From positions 60,253 to 124,252 of the forward strand of contig NZ_JAKSYJ010000254.1 in NCBI RefSeq assembly GCF_022829365.1: a DNA stretch of 64,000 nt, written 5' to 3'. The notes under the pieces are model-generated. The model was not told the origin of the DNA. It worked only from the letters and a program-made list of their open reading frames with translations, and ran no database searches. This document shows, in pieces, positions 36,327 to 46,046 of this stretch (its first letter is position 1; the number at the start of each line of letters is the position of its first letter). The DNA is from Methylobacterium sp. J-077. Its GTDB lineage: Bacteria; Pseudomonadota; Alphaproteobacteria; Rhizobiales; Beijerinckiaceae. The position numbers were made by a program, and so were the translations under genes.

Positions 36327-37172
36327 TCAGCGCAGGGTGGGGTCGAGCGTGTCGCGCAGCCAGTCGCCGACCAGGCTGACCGCCAGGGTGGTCGTGACGA
36401 TGCAGGCGGCCGGGGCGAGCAGGATCCAGGGGGCGCGCGTCAGGTATTCGCGGCCGTAGCTGACCATGGTGCCCAGCGACGTCATCGGCGGCTGCACGCC
36501 GAGGCCGTGGAAGGAGAGGCCGCTTTCCAGCAGGATCACCTCGGGGAAGGTCAGCGTCATGGAGACGATCAGGGTCGCGGCGATGTTGGGCAGGATGTGG
36601 CGCAGGTAGACCCGGGACGGCGAGGCCCCGATCTGGCGGACGGCCCCGGCATAGCCCTGCGCGCCGGCCGAGATGGCGAGCCCGCGGGCGAGGCGGGCGT
36701 AGCGCTCCCAGCCGTAGAGCCCCATCAGCGCGATGAAGAGCGGCAGCGTGTTGCCCAGGAAGGCCAGCACGGCGAGGGCCAGGATCAGGAACGGCATCGC
36801 CGCCTGGAAGTCCGCCAGCATCAGCACGCACTGCTCGACGAGGCCGCGCGCATGCGCCGCCAGGAACCCCAACGCGGTGCCGAGCAGCGCCGAGATCAGC
36901 GTCGCCCCGAAGGCGACGAGGATCGAGATCCGGATCGACACGATCAGGCGCGCGAGCACGTCGCGGCCGAGCTCGTCCGTGCCGAGCCAGTGCGCCGGAT
37001 GGAACGGAGCCGCGAGGCGGTTGCGCAGGTCGAAGGTGGTGAAGCGGTACGGCGTGATCCAGTCGGCGGCCAGGGCGACCGCGAGCATCAGCGCGAGCCA
37101 GGCGAGCCCGATCCAGACGGAGGCCGGCATGCGGGCCCCGCGGCGGCGGCCGGACGCGTACGTGCCGGCCAT
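36327..37172 (-). CDS. ABC transporter permease (DppC/OppC type)
   Basis: 281 residues. The N-terminal region has the OppC_N pattern (FTTFDLRNRLAAPFHPAHWLGTD then ELGRDVLARLI), five to six transmembrane helices, and the EAA-like loop VRQIGASPSRVYLRHILPNIAA that docks the ATPases. It starts one base after the stop of the partner permease gene. It forms the membrane channel with the DppB-type subunit. Confidence 0.92.
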   Translation of the reverse strand: MAGTYASGRRRGARMPASVWIGLAWLALMLAVALAADWITPYRFTTFDLRNRLAAPFHPAHWLGTDELGRDVLARLIVSIRISILVAFGATLISALLGTALGFLAAHARGLVEQCVLMLADFQAAMPFLILALAVLAFLGNTLPLFIALMGLYGWERYARLARGLAISAGAQGYAGAVRQIGASPSRVYLRHILPNIAATLIVSMTLTFPEVILLESGLSFHGLGVQPPMTSLGTMVSYGREYLTRAPWILLAPAACIVTTTLAVSLVGDWLRDTLDPTLR

Positions 37173-37173
37173 C

Positions 37174-38106
37174 TCAGGGCCTTCCCGCCGCGCCGCCGCG
37201 CAGGCGCGGGTCCACGACCCCGTAGAGCAGGTCGACCAGCAGGTTCGACGACACCATGGTGATCGCCACCAGCAGCAGGATGCACTGCACCACGGCGAGG
37301 TCGCGGTTGGCGACGGCGACGACGAGCAGCCGCCCGACCCCGGGCCAGGAGAACACGCTCTCCACCACCACCGCCCCCGCGATCAGGCTGCCGACCATGA
37401 AGCCGACGATGGTGACGGTGGGGATGGCGGCGTTGGGCAGGGCGTGGCTGCGCACGACCGCCGCCCAGGGCACGCCCTTGGCGCTGGCGGTGCGGATATA
37501 GGGCTGGCCCAGCACCTCCAGCATGGCCGAGCGGGTGAAGCGGGCGAGGGTCGCCGCGCCGCCGATGCCGAGGGTCAGCACGGGCAGGACGGCGTGGCGC
37601 CAGCTCCCCTGCCCGCCCGAGGGCAGCCAGCCGAGCTGCACCGAGAAGATCAGCACCAGAACGAGGCCGAGGACGAAGCTCGGCACGGTGAAGCCCGCCA
37701 CCGCCGCGACCATGACGAGGCGGTCGATCGGGCTGTCGCGGTGGAGCGCGGCCTGGATGCCGGCCGGGATGCCGATGCCGAGCTTCAGCGCCAGGGCCGG
37801 AAGGGTCAGCGCCAGCGTCGCGGGAATGCGCTCCACGACGAGGTCGAGGGCCGGCCGGCCGCTGCGCATCGACAGGCCGAGCTCGCCCTGACCGATGGCG
37901 GCGAAGTAGTGCAGGTATTGCAGCCAGATCGGGTCGTCGAGGCCCCAGGCCTTGCGGAAGGCGGCGATCGCCTCCGGCGGGGCATCGACGCTCATGATGA
38001 TCAGCGCCGGGTCGCCCGAGAGCCTCAGCACCACGAACGCGAAGGTCACCACGAGCGCGATGGTGAGCAGGGCGCGGACGAGGCGGACGAGGAGGAAGCG
38101 CAGCAT
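37174..38106 (-). CDS. ABC transporter permease (DppB/OppB type)
   Basis: 310 residues with six helices. N-terminal MLRFLLVRLVRALLTIALVV is typical of DppB, followed by the docking loop TASAKGVPWAAVVRSHALPNA and the C-terminal DLLYGVVDPRLR. The ATG shares one base with the stop of the upstream ATPase gene (TGATG). Confidence 0.93.
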   Translation of the reverse strand: MLRFLLVRLVRALLTIALVVTFAFVVLRLSGDPALIIMSVDAPPEAIAAFRKAWGLDDPIWLQYLHYFAAIGQGELGLSMRSGRPALDLVVERIPATLALTLPALALKLGIGIPAGIQAALHRDSPIDRLVMVAAVAGFTVPSFVLGLVLVLIFSVQLGWLPSGGQGSWRHAVLPVLTLGIGGAATLARFTRSAMLEVLGQPYIRTASAKGVPWAAVVRSHALPNAAIPTVTIVGFMVGSLIAGAVVVESVFSWPGVGRLLVVAVANRDLAVVQCILLLVAITMVSSNLLVDLLYGVVDPRLRGGAAGRP

Positions 38107-39098
38107 CAGCTCGCGGCCCTGAGGAAGGGGGCCCGGGCCTGCGCGACGTGGCAGGCCGCGAGCCGCCCGTCGCGCATCGGCAGGAGCGCCGGCCGCTCGA
38201 CCTTGCAGCGCGCCTGCGCGACATGGCAGCGGGGATGGAAGGCGCAGCCGGGCGGCCGCGCGGCGGGATCGGGCGGGTCGCCCGGCAGCACGATGCGCGG
38301 CCGGGGGCCCCGGCCCGGCACCGGCGCGGCCGAGACCAACGCCTCGGTATAGGGATGGGCCGGATCGTGCAGGAGCAGATCCGCCTCGCCCTCCTCGACG
38401 ATGCGGCCGAGATACATCACCGCGACCCGGTGGCTGACCTGACGGACCACCCGGAGGTCGTGGCTGATGAACAGCAGGCTCAGGCCCAGTGCCTGCTGGA
38501 GATCGACCAGCAGGTTGACGACCTGCGCCTGGATCGAGACATCGAGGGCCGAGACCGGCTCGTCGCAGACCAGGAGGCCGGGTCCGGTGGCCAGCGCCCG
38601 GGCGATCACGGCGCGCTGGCGCTGGCCGCCGGAGAGTTCGTGCGGATAGCGGCCGCCCTGATCGGGCCGCAGCCCCACCGAGCGCAGCAAGGCGAGCGCC
38701 GTCTCGCCGCGTTCCCTCGGATCGCCGATCCGGTGCACGTCGAGGGGCTCGCGCACCTGCTCCAAAATCGGCAGGCGCCGATCGAGCGCGCCGAGGGGAT
38801 CCTGGTAGATCATCTGCATGCGCCCCCGCAGGCGCCGCCAGTCCGGCGTGCCCGCCCGCGGCAGCGGCGCGCCCGCGAACAGGACCGTGCCGGAATCGGG
38901 CGGCTCCAGCCCGAGGGCGAGCCGGCCGGTGGTCGACTTGCCGGAGCCGGATTCGCCGACGAGCCCGAGGGTGCGGCCGCGCGCCACCGTCAGCGAGACG
39001 CCGTCGACGGCGTGCACCGCGGTGGGGCGCCCGAGCAGGCCGCGGCGCATGACGTAGCGGCGACTGACGTCGCGCAGCGCGAGCAGGACTTCGCTCAT
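38106..39098 (-). CDS. ABC transporter ATPase (DppF/OppF type)
   Basis: 330 residues: Walker A GESGSGKST, signature LSGGQRQRAVIARAL, Walker B LLVCDEPVSALD, H-loop SHDLRVV. The C-terminal oligopeptide-ABC domain (GCAFHPRCHVAQARCKVERP) has clustered cysteines that bind an iron-sulfur cluster in some DppD/DppF proteins. It starts at an ATG overlapping the stop of the partner ATPase. The final stretch repeats CHVAQAR twice (near 300 and 320). Confidence 0.93.
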   Translation of the reverse strand: MSEVLLALRDVSRRYVMRRGLLGRPTAVHAVDGVSLTVARGRTLGLVGESGSGKSTTGRLALGLEPPDSGTVLFAGAPLPRAGTPDWRRLRGRMQMIYQDPLGALDRRLPILEQVREPLDVHRIGDPRERGETALALLRSVGLRPDQGGRYPHELSGGQRQRAVIARALATGPGLLVCDEPVSALDVSIQAQVVNLLVDLQQALGLSLLFISHDLRVVRQVSHRVAVMYLGRIVEEGEADLLLHDPAHPYTEALVSAAPVPGRGPRPRIVLPGDPPDPAARPPGCAFHPRCHVAQARCKVERPALLPMRDGRLAACHVAQARAPFLRAAS

Positions 39099-40096
39099 GC
39101 CCGGGCGCGCTGCGGGCGGGCAGGCCGCTCCTCGGCGGGGATCGCGATGCAGGCGGCGCGACGCTGCGGCCGCGCCTCGACGAGGAGGGGCACCGCCCGG
39201 TCGCAGGCCGCAACGGCGCCGGGGCAGCGCGGCGCGAAGGCGCAGCCCGGCGGCATGGCCCGGGGATCGGGGACGGTGCCTTCGATCGGGGACAGACGAC
39301 GCCGGGCGCCGTCGAGGGGCGGCAGTGCCGCCACGAGCCCCTGCGCGTAGGGATGGAGCGGCTGCGCGAACAGGAGGTCGGCCGGCGCGGTCTCGATGAT
39401 GCGCCCGGCATACATCACGCAGACGCGCTCGCAGGTCTGCGCGATCACCCCGAGGTCGTGGCTGATCAGCACCAGCGCCATGCCGGTCTCCCGCCGGATG
39501 CGGGCGAGCAGGTCGAGGATCTGGGCCTGGATGGTGGCGTCCAGCGCGGTGGTGGGCTCGTCGGCGACGAGCAGGTCGGGATTGCCGGCGAGCGCCATCG
39601 CGATCATCACGCGCTGGTTCTGGCCGCCGGAGAGCTCGTGCGGGAAGGCATCGAGGCGCCGGGCCGCATCGGGGATGCCCACCAGATCGAACAGGCGCTT
39701 CGCCTCGGCCCGGATCGCCGCCCCGGACAGGCCGCGATGCAGCGCCAGCGCCTCGCCGACCTGCCGGCCCAGCCGGAGGACCGGATTGAGCGCGCTCGCC
39801 GGATCCTGGAAGATCATGGCGATGCGTCCGCCCCGCACCCGGTCCAGGATCGCCGGCGGCGCGCCGACGAGCTCCTGTCCCGCGAGCCGGACGCTGCCAC
39901 CGACCTTCGCCCGCCCGGGGAGCAGGCCGAGGGCGGCCAGCCACGTGACCGACTTGCCGCAGCCGGATTCGCCGACGAGGCCGAGAGCCTCGCCCCGCGC
40001 GACGCTCAGGTCGATGCCGTGGAGCGCGCGGGTTCCGTCGAAGCTGACGGTCAGGCCGCGGATCGTGATCAGGTCGTCGGATTGCGGAGCAGCCAT
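39095..40096 (-). CDS. ABC transporter ATPase (DppD/OppD type)
   Basis: 333 residues: Walker A GESGCGKSV, signature LSGGQNQRVMIAMAL, Walker B LLVADEPTTALD, H-loop SHDLGVI and the C-terminal domain MPPGCAFAPRCPGAVAACDRA. The ATG at 40096 gives MAAPQSDDLITIRGL; the frame open to 40156 adds 20 unlikely residues. Together with the DppF-type gene it supplies the two different ATPases used by peptide/nickel-class importers. Confidence 0.93.
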   Translation of the reverse strand: MAAPQSDDLITIRGLTVSFDGTRALHGIDLSVARGEALGLVGESGCGKSVTWLAALGLLPGRAKVGGSVRLAGQELVGAPPAILDRVRGGRIAMIFQDPASALNPVLRLGRQVGEALALHRGLSGAAIRAEAKRLFDLVGIPDAARRLDAFPHELSGGQNQRVMIAMALAGNPDLLVADEPTTALDATIQAQILDLLARIRRETGMALVLISHDLGVIAQTCERVCVMYAGRIIETAPADLLFAQPLHPYAQGLVAALPPLDGARRRLSPIEGTVPDPRAMPPGCAFAPRCPGAVAACDRAVPLLVEARPQRRAACIAIPAEERPARPQRARA

Positions 40097-40101
40097 CGCG
40101 C

Positions 40102-40377
40102 CTAGACCCTGTTGCCGGCGCGGAAACCCATGCCGTCGACCGGATAGGGCCGCCACGGAACGTCCTTGGCCGTGCCGAAAACCATTGTGCGGCCGTGCAG
40201 GACCGTGCCCGGCCGGTCGATCACGGCGTCGATCGCCAGCATCGGCCGGGCGATTCGCCCGCGCTTCCGCGGATCGCGCGAACGCTGCGGCACGGGGCAG
40301 AGCGCGCTGAACGCGTCGTTCTTCCAGGTCTTGGCCACGGTTCGGACGTTGCCACAGCGGGTGATCGTGCGAGCCAT
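40102..40377 (-). CDS. Small hypothetical protein between transporter genes
   Basis: 91 residues, basic, starting MARTITRCGNVRTVAKTW and ending VPWRPYPVDGMGFRAGNRV. A weak ribosome site (AGGACG) lies upstream. Codon choice is GC-rich as in neighbours and it fits exactly between the binding protein and ATPase genes on the same strand, five bases before the latter. No signal peptide or membrane segment is seen. It has two cysteines (RCGN, ALCPVP). I do not recognise the family; it could also be a remnant of a longer gene. Confidence 0.45.
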   Translation of the reverse strand: MARTITRCGNVRTVAKTWKNDAFSALCPVPQRSRDPRKRGRIARPMLAIDAVIDRPGTVLHGRTMVFGTAKDVPWRPYPVDGMGFRAGNRV

Positions 40378-40474
40378 GGTCGGTCGTCCTGTCGTCACGA
40401 GCGTGTCAGCCCTCATCACGGCGCCCGGCGGCTGTGAGAGGCGTCGCGCCGGGGGGGGCTCCGGCGCGCCGGCC

Positions 40475-42115
40475 TCAGCTGCGCCCGCCCCAGTTCTCGG
40501 CGCGGAAATCCATCGCGAAAGCGGGCGAGGCCTTCCAGGCGAGCGCCCTGGGCTTGGCCGTGAAGGTCGCGGTCTGGTGGAGCACGGTGTAGGCCGGGTC
40601 CTCACGCTCCGCGATCTCGAGCAACCGGCGAAAGATCTGCTTGCGGCGGGCGCGGTCCATCGACGTCTCGAGCTCGACCGACAGCGCGTTGAATTCCGGC
40701 TGGGTCCACTCGCCGACCTGCTGTTGCTGGCCGTTGGGGCCGTGCTGGTTCACGAGCGAGGAGACCGGATCGCTGAACAGGGCGGAGTTGGACCAGTCCC
40801 GCACGGCACGCGACGGCGTGTGCTCGAAGACCTGCTGCCAGTTCTCCTTCACCTGGATCTCGACGTTGAGCCCAGCCTCCCGCCACATCTCGACCAGCAC
40901 CTGTGCGGTCTGAACCTGGTTGGTGTAGTAGTTGTTGAGAAGCCGATAGGGGATCGGATCGCCCCTGTAGCCCGCCTGCCTGACAAGATCCCGCGCCAGG
41001 CCGGGATCGTAGGCCGGGACCGACCAGTCCTCGATGAACATGTCGGCGTAGAAGGGCCATTGCAGGCCCTTCGGGACGACGGTGCGGCCGGCCCAGAGCG
41101 AGTCGACGATCGCCTGCCGATCGATCGCATGCGTCATCGCGCGGCGGACCCGCGGGTCGGCGAGTTGGGCGTGGTTCCGGTCGAACACCGTCAGCCGATG
41201 ATTCGGGATCGGGCCGCCCTGGACCTCGAAGGCCGGGTTCGTCTCGATCTGCGCGATCTGGTCCGGCGGGATATCGCAGGCGAGCTGGTACTCGCCGGAG
41301 AGCAGGCCCGCGACGCGCGCGGCGGTCTCGGGCACCTCGACGAAGCGGATCGCTTTCAGCGGCGGGCGCCCGCCCCAGTAGGCGTCATGCGCCTCCAGCA
41401 GCAGCGCGACGTCGGGATCGTACGCGGCGACGCGATACGGCCCCGTGGTGACGGGCTTGGCCGCCCAGTCGGCATAGGTTCTCGCCTCCTCGAAGGCACG
41501 CCGGTTCATGATCTCGCTGCCGTAGCGCGAGATGCGGCCTTCCAGCGTCACGTCCGGCGCGCCGTTCACGAAGCGGACGGTGTCCCTGTCGACGATCTCG
41601 ACGCCGAGCAGGGCCGGCCAGTTGCGCCGGGCCACCGCCGGCACTTCGAGGGGCAGCTCCTTCGAACCCCGGCCGCCGCCGATCGAGAAATCGGCCGCGA
41701 TGGTCTTGCCCGTGCTCGGCTGGGTGTCGCCGAACATCCGTTCCCGGCCGAACGAGAAGGCGACGTCCTCCGCCGTCATCGCGTCGCCGTTGTGGAACCT
41801 GACGCCCCGCCGCAGCGTGAGTTCGACGACGCGATCATCGATCCGCCGCCAGCCGGTGGCGAGGGCGGGCACGGCCGCGAGCTGGCCGCGCCCGTTGCGC
41901 CCGATCAGGCCTTCCCAGAGGGACGAGAAGACGCGCTCGCCGACATTGGACTGCTCGCGCAGCACGTCCAGCGCGTTGGTGTTGGACACCTTCTGCACGG
42001 CCACCGTGATCGACGGTCTCGGGTCGACCTGGGCGAGGGCGGCGTGCCGGATGACGAACGGGGCAGCGACGCCTGCCGCGAGCGCCTGTCGGCGCGTGAT
42101 CGAGGAACCCGCCAT
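40475..42115 (-). CDS. ABC transporter periplasmic binding protein (family 5)
   Basis: 546 residues. A twin-arginine signal (ITRRQALAAGVAAPFVIRHAALA) directs it to the periplasm. The family 5 (peptide/nickel/glycoside) pattern is clear: LRRGVRFHNGDAMTAEDVAFSF, VTTGPYRVAAYDP, DPRVRRAMTHAIDRQAIVDSL. It starts the minus-strand transporter operon. Family 5 proteins carry peptides, opines, sugars or nickel; the TIM-barrel gene at the operon end favours a sugar-like or opine-like ligand (inference). Confidence 0.93.
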   Translation of the reverse strand: MAGSSITRRQALAAGVAAPFVIRHAALAQVDPRPSITVAVQKVSNTNALDVLREQSNVGERVFSSLWEGLIGRNGRGQLAAVPALATGWRRIDDRVVELTLRRGVRFHNGDAMTAEDVAFSFGRERMFGDTQPSTGKTIAADFSIGGGRGSKELPLEVPAVARRNWPALLGVEIVDRDTVRFVNGAPDVTLEGRISRYGSEIMNRRAFEEARTYADWAAKPVTTGPYRVAAYDPDVALLLEAHDAYWGGRPPLKAIRFVEVPETAARVAGLLSGEYQLACDIPPDQIAQIETNPAFEVQGGPIPNHRLTVFDRNHAQLADPRVRRAMTHAIDRQAIVDSLWAGRTVVPKGLQWPFYADMFIEDWSVPAYDPGLARDLVRQAGYRGDPIPYRLLNNYYTNQVQTAQVLVEMWREAGLNVEIQVKENWQQVFEHTPSRAVRDWSNSALFSDPVSSLVNQHGPNGQQQQVGEWTQPEFNALSVELETSMDRARRKQIFRRLLEIAEREDPAYTVLHQTATFTAKPRALAWKASPAFAMDFRAENWGGRS

Positions 42116-42267
42116 CTGCTCCTCCGTCGCCGCTGAGGGCAGCGTCGGTTACGGCGCGGCGATGAAGCTTGTATGACTATTGCCGCGGCTCGACGGGGCG
42201 GCCCGGACCGAGCCTGCCCGTTCGGCGCGACGGCCCGCCCGCTTAGCGCACACCTTATGGGCGGGCG

Positions 42268-43209
42268 TCATTTCAGCGTGCGGTCGGCGACGACCAGGAC
42301 CTTGTGCCAGACGCCCAGGACATCGACCCGCGGAGCCTGACCGTCCGCGGTGACCGAGACCGTCGCGGTGCGACCGGAGACCAGCCGGGCCTGGTCGGGC
42401 ATGCCGTCGAGCTTGATCCGCACCGGGATGCGCTGGGCCAGCCGCACCCAGGCGAAAGTTGGGTTGACGTTGGCGAGGAGGTTCGCGCCGGCGGTGCGCT
42501 CCCGATCCTCGATGCCGCCCGCGAAGCTCTCGACCCGGCCGGTGAGGACCCCGTCATCGCCCATCAGGTGGATGCTGGCCCGGTCGCCGACGTGGATGCG
42601 CGGCAGCTTGGTCTCCTCGAAATAGCCCTCGACCCGGAGCGTGTCGCTGTCGACCAGCGCCATCACGCCCTGGCCGGTGTTGACGTAGTGGCCCGGACGC
42701 AGCTCCATGTTGGTGATACGGCCGTTGACCGAGGCCTTCACCGCGGAGCGGTCGAGGTTGAGCCTGGCCACGTCCCGGTCGGCCACGGCCTGGTCGTAGG
42801 CGGCCTTCGCCGACAGGTCCGTCGCCCGGGCGAGCTCGACCTTCTGCTGCGAGACGGCGGCGTCGCTGAGCTTCGTATAGCGGATGTAATCGGCGGCGGC
42901 CTGCTCGGCGCTGGCCTTCTTGCCCTCGACCATGGCCTCGGCCTGGCGCAGGGCCAGGGTGAAGCGCTCGGGGTCGATCCGGAACAGCACGTCGCCGCGC
43001 GTCACCATCTGGTTGTCCTCGACCAGGACCTCGGTGACCAGGCCCGAGACGTCGGGTGCCACCGCCACCACGTCGGCGCGCACGCGCCCGTCGCGGGTCC
43101 AAGGGGCCTCCATGTAGTAGTCCCACAGGGCGAGCCCGACGACGATCGCGGCCGCCACCATGGCGAGGGTGACGATCAGGCGGAGCGAGAGGGCGAGCAG
43201 CCGGGTCAT
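42268..43209 (-). CDS. HlyD-family periplasmic adaptor (AaeA/EmrA type)
   Basis: 313 residues. One N-terminal transmembrane helix (LIVTLAMVAAAIVVGLALWDYY) is followed by the lipoyl/biotin-like halves TRDGRVRADVVAVAPDVSG and VKASVNGRITNMELRPG, an alpha-helical hairpin with YIRYTKLSDAAVSQQKVE, and a beta-barrel domain. It links the inner-membrane FUSC pump to an outer-membrane channel. It is the last gene of the MarR operon, 61 bases after the DUF1656 gene. Confidence 0.92.
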   Translation of the reverse strand: MTRLLALSLRLIVTLAMVAAAIVVGLALWDYYMEAPWTRDGRVRADVVAVAPDVSGLVTEVLVEDNQMVTRGDVLFRIDPERFTLALRQAEAMVEGKKASAEQAAADYIRYTKLSDAAVSQQKVELARATDLSAKAAYDQAVADRDVARLNLDRSAVKASVNGRITNMELRPGHYVNTGQGVMALVDSDTLRVEGYFEETKLPRIHVGDRASIHLMGDDGVLTGRVESFAGGIEDRERTAGANLLANVNPTFAWVRLAQRIPVRIKLDGMPDQARLVSGRTATVSVTADGQAPRVDVLGVWHKVLVVADRTLK

Positions 43210-43270
43210 GGGAGAAGCCGAACGGTCGGGGACAGGAGCGGAGTGAGGCAGGGGGGCGGGAGGCGGGCGG

Positions 43271-43480
43271 TCATGACATCAGCGGCAGCGCCACCGAGAC
43301 GACGCACCCGAGCAGCACGACGTAGAGGGCGAGATCGAACAGCGGGCGGTGCCAAACCAGGCGGTAGAACCCGGTCCTGTCCAGGATGGCGCGCACCACC
43401 AGGCTGATCAGGAAGGCGAGCAGCATCCAGGCCGCGAGGCACAGGACGAAGACCCCGTAGAGATCGAGTTCACCGGTCAT
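43271..43480 (-). CDS. DUF1656 small membrane protein (AaeX type)
   Basis: 69 residues with two transmembrane helices. The opening MTGELDLYGVFVLCLAAWML and the later FYRLVWHRPLFDLALYV are typical of AaeX/YtcA small subunits that accompany FUSC efflux pumps. The start overlaps the FUSC stop by four bases (ATGA). Confidence 0.9.
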   Translation of the reverse strand: MTGELDLYGVFVLCLAAWMLLAFLISLVVRAILDRTGFYRLVWHRPLFDLALYVVLLGCVVSVALPLMS

Positions 43481-45519
43481 GCCGCGAGCCCCGGTTGCGT
43501 GATGATCGACAGCCTCGGCCGCCAGGGCGAAGCGTCGGGAAACAGGCCCCGGCGGATCCCCACCAGAGCGAGCAGCGCCGCCCGGTGGGCGGCCTGCTGC
43601 AGCTGCGTCGCGGTGGCGTCCATCGCGGCATCGATCGTGTCCAGGAGCGCGGCAGGCGGCTGCGATGCCCGCGTGCGAAAATACGCCGCCAGCGCAACCA
43701 GGAGGCGCTCGACGCCGGACCGCGCCTCCCGCGAAAGCCGGCGGCGGTCCCGGCGCAACTCGACGACGTTGATCCCGACCCGGACCTCCGCGACGAGGTC
43801 GGCGGTCCATTCGGCATCTTCGGGCGGGAGTGCGGCGAGCCGCGGCGCGATCAGGCCGATCCGATCGAGCATGATCGCCGCGAGTTCGAGGCCGTTCTCG
43901 GCGCCGCGGCGCTCGGCGGCGTCCGCCAGGCTCCGGCGGTTCACGAACCGCAGGCGTCGCGCCGTCCAATCGGCCCCGACCGACCGGACCAGCCGGGTCA
44001 CCACCGCCGCGATCCACATCCCGGTGATCACGGCGACCGAGGCATTGGCGAAGGACGCGAAGTCGCCGGTGTAGCTGCCCTGGAGCGCGATCATGGCCGA
44101 GCCGTTGACGGCGGCGCCCAGCGCCATCGGCGCCGTCCGCGGCTGGGTCATGAAGAGGCCGCAGAGGATCAGGCCCGGCGCCAGGGCCAGTGCCAGCATC
44201 TCGAAGCTGGTCGCCCGCGGAAGCACGGCGAACAGGTAGAGGCCGGCCCAGGCACTGCCGACGATGGCCGAGTTGGCGAAGCCGACGATGGACGGGGCCG
44301 GGTCGTCCTGGGTGGCGAAGAAGCAGCAGGCGACGGCCGCCATCATCGGCGCGCCGGACCCGTCCGGCCAGCCGGTCGCGATCCAGATCGCACAGGCGAG
44401 CAGGACGGTGAGGAACACCCCGATCGCCGACAGCACCGCCATGCCGTGATCGCGATGCCGGATCGAACGGGCCTTGGCCGTGTACGGGAAGGCGAGATCC
44501 GCGGTGACGGGGGTACCGTCGACGACGTGCCGCTGCAGCAGCCGCGCATCCTGGCGCAGGTCGATGACGTCGCGCAGGCGCGCGACGAGGCTTGCGAGGA
44601 CCACGTCGGACCAGTTCGAGCCCTGACCCAGCCGCGGATCGACGCCGTCCACGGCCGCGCGCATCCGCGCCGCGGCGTCCGGATCCGTCGTCCCGGACGC
44701 GATCCAGGCGGCCATGTCGTCGAGAACGCCGCGGACGCGCGCGGTCAGCGCTCCGGCCCGGTCGAGCGCCGCGATGCGGTCCGCGACGGCCGAGACGATC
44801 GGCAGGACCATCAGCATGTGCTGGCGCAGGGTCGCCATGGCGGCGGCCGAGCGCTCGCCGCCGGTCATGTCGTAGCGCAGCGGCGTCGCCAGGGCATCGA
44901 ACGCCAGGGCGTCGGAAGCGAGCCTGAGACGTCGGGCCTGCGTGTCGCGGCCCGAGCCGGTCCGGCCGAGCACGTCGGCGACCCAGCCCCGCGCGTCGTG
45001 CAGCCAGAGGTCGAGCCGCCCCGCGATCAGGGGAGCGACGGACCGGGGCAGGACGAGGGTGGAGACGAGGCTGGCGCACAGGATGCCCAGCAGGATTTCC
45101 TCGGCGCGGGCGACCGCCGTATCGAACATCGCCCCGGGCTCGCCCACGGCGGGGAAACCGATCAGCGCGGCGGTGTAGCCGCCGAGCATCATCAGGTAGC
45201 TGCTCGGGGTCCGGTCGAGTAGGGAGACGTACAGGCAGAGGGCGACCCAGAACGCGATGGCGAGCGTCAGCAGCTCCGGCGCGTTCGCGAGGTTCGGGAC
45301 CAGGATCACGGTCACCGCCGCGCCCAGCACGGTGCCGAGCACCCGGTAGAGCGCCTTCGAGCGTGTCGCGCCGGCCAGGACCTGGCTGGTGATGTAGACC
45401 GTGCCCAGGGCCCAGTACGGCCGCGGCAGGTCGATCCACATCGCGAGGTACAGGGCCAGTATCGCCGCCGCGCAGGTCTTGATCGCGAAGGCCCAGTCCG
45501 ACCAACCGGGGAGCCTCAT
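43477..45519 (-). CDS. FUSC-family efflux transporter (AaeB type)
   Basis: 680 residues. Two halves, each with a block of about five transmembrane helices (residues 10-180 and 345-500), separated by cytoplasmic helical regions. Family features include WIDLPRPYWALGTVYITSQ and ATRSKALYRVLGTVLGA at the N terminus, and GSGAPMMAAVACCFFATQD in the second half. It exports aromatic acids or other toxic hydrophobic anions in known members (p-hydroxybenzoate for AaeB). It overlaps the MarR stop (ATGA) and the DUF1656 start. Confidence 0.93.
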   Translation of the reverse strand: MRLPGWSDWAFAIKTCAAAILALYLAMWIDLPRPYWALGTVYITSQVLAGATRSKALYRVLGTVLGAAVTVILVPNLANAPELLTLAIAFWVALCLYVSLLDRTPSSYLMMLGGYTAALIGFPAVGEPGAMFDTAVARAEEILLGILCASLVSTLVLPRSVAPLIAGRLDLWLHDARGWVADVLGRTGSGRDTQARRLRLASDALAFDALATPLRYDMTGGERSAAAMATLRQHMLMVLPIVSAVADRIAALDRAGALTARVRGVLDDMAAWIASGTTDPDAAARMRAAVDGVDPRLGQGSNWSDVVLASLVARLRDVIDLRQDARLLQRHVVDGTPVTADLAFPYTAKARSIRHRDHGMAVLSAIGVFLTVLLACAIWIATGWPDGSGAPMMAAVACCFFATQDDPAPSIVGFANSAIVGSAWAGLYLFAVLPRATSFEMLALALAPGLILCGLFMTQPRTAPMALGAAVNGSAMIALQGSYTGDFASFANASVAVITGMWIAAVVTRLVRSVGADWTARRLRFVNRRSLADAAERRGAENGLELAAIMLDRIGLIAPRLAALPPEDAEWTADLVAEVRVGINVVELRRDRRRLSREARSGVERLLVALAAYFRTRASQPPAALLDTIDAAMDATATQLQQAAHRAALLALVGIRRGLFPDASPWRPRLSIITQPGLAA

Positions 45520-45992
45520 TCCGCGGCCTCCTCGGCGGTCGCGCCCACTGGCACGTCCCGGCTGTAGCGCTGGATCGCCCGGAACACCCGCAGGCTGGCC
45601 TCGATATCGGCGCTGTCGACGTCGGCGAACACCACGTCCCGCAGCCTGGTGAGCTCGGCCTCCATCCGGGCGACCACCGTCTTTCCGGCCGGCGTGAGGC
45701 TGAGAACCTTCGCGCGGCGGTCCGTGGGATCCTCCGTGCGCACGATCAGGCCCGCCGCGCCGAGCTGGTCGAGGAGCCGCACCAGAGAGGGCCCCTCGAT
45801 GCCCACGGCCTCGGCCAGCGCGTTCTGGCGGGGATGCCCGTCGAGGCGTTCGATCAGGATCAGGGGCAGCGCGGTCGCGTCCGAGAGGCCGTGCGCCTCG
45901 GCGACGGCATTGGCCGCCCGCCGCCACTGGCGCCCGGCCAACAGCAGGGTGTGGGTGTAGGTCTGGCGCTGACGGTCGAATGGTTCGGACAC
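45516..45992 (-). CDS. MarR-family repressor of the efflux operon
   Basis: 158 residues with the winged helix LAEAVGIEGPSLVRLLDQLG and the wing RTEDPTDRRAKVLSLTPAG. The GTG at 45992 is preceded by AAGAGG; a frame to 46067 adds 25 residues that would run through the operator. It is the first gene of the operon, so it controls itself and the pump. The ligand is probably an exported aromatic acid. Confidence 0.92.
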   Translation of the reverse strand: MSEPFDRQRQTYTHTLLLAGRQWRRAANAVAEAHGLSDATALPLILIERLDGHPRQNALAEAVGIEGPSLVRLLDQLGAAGLIVRTEDPTDRRAKVLSLTPAGKTVVARMEAELTRLRDVVFADVDSADIEASLRVFRAIQRYSRDVPVGATAEEAAE

Positions 45993-46046
45993 CGGCTGTG
46001 ACCTCTTGCGGATTCGGGCACCGAACCGTCGGAGACCGCGCCAGCC

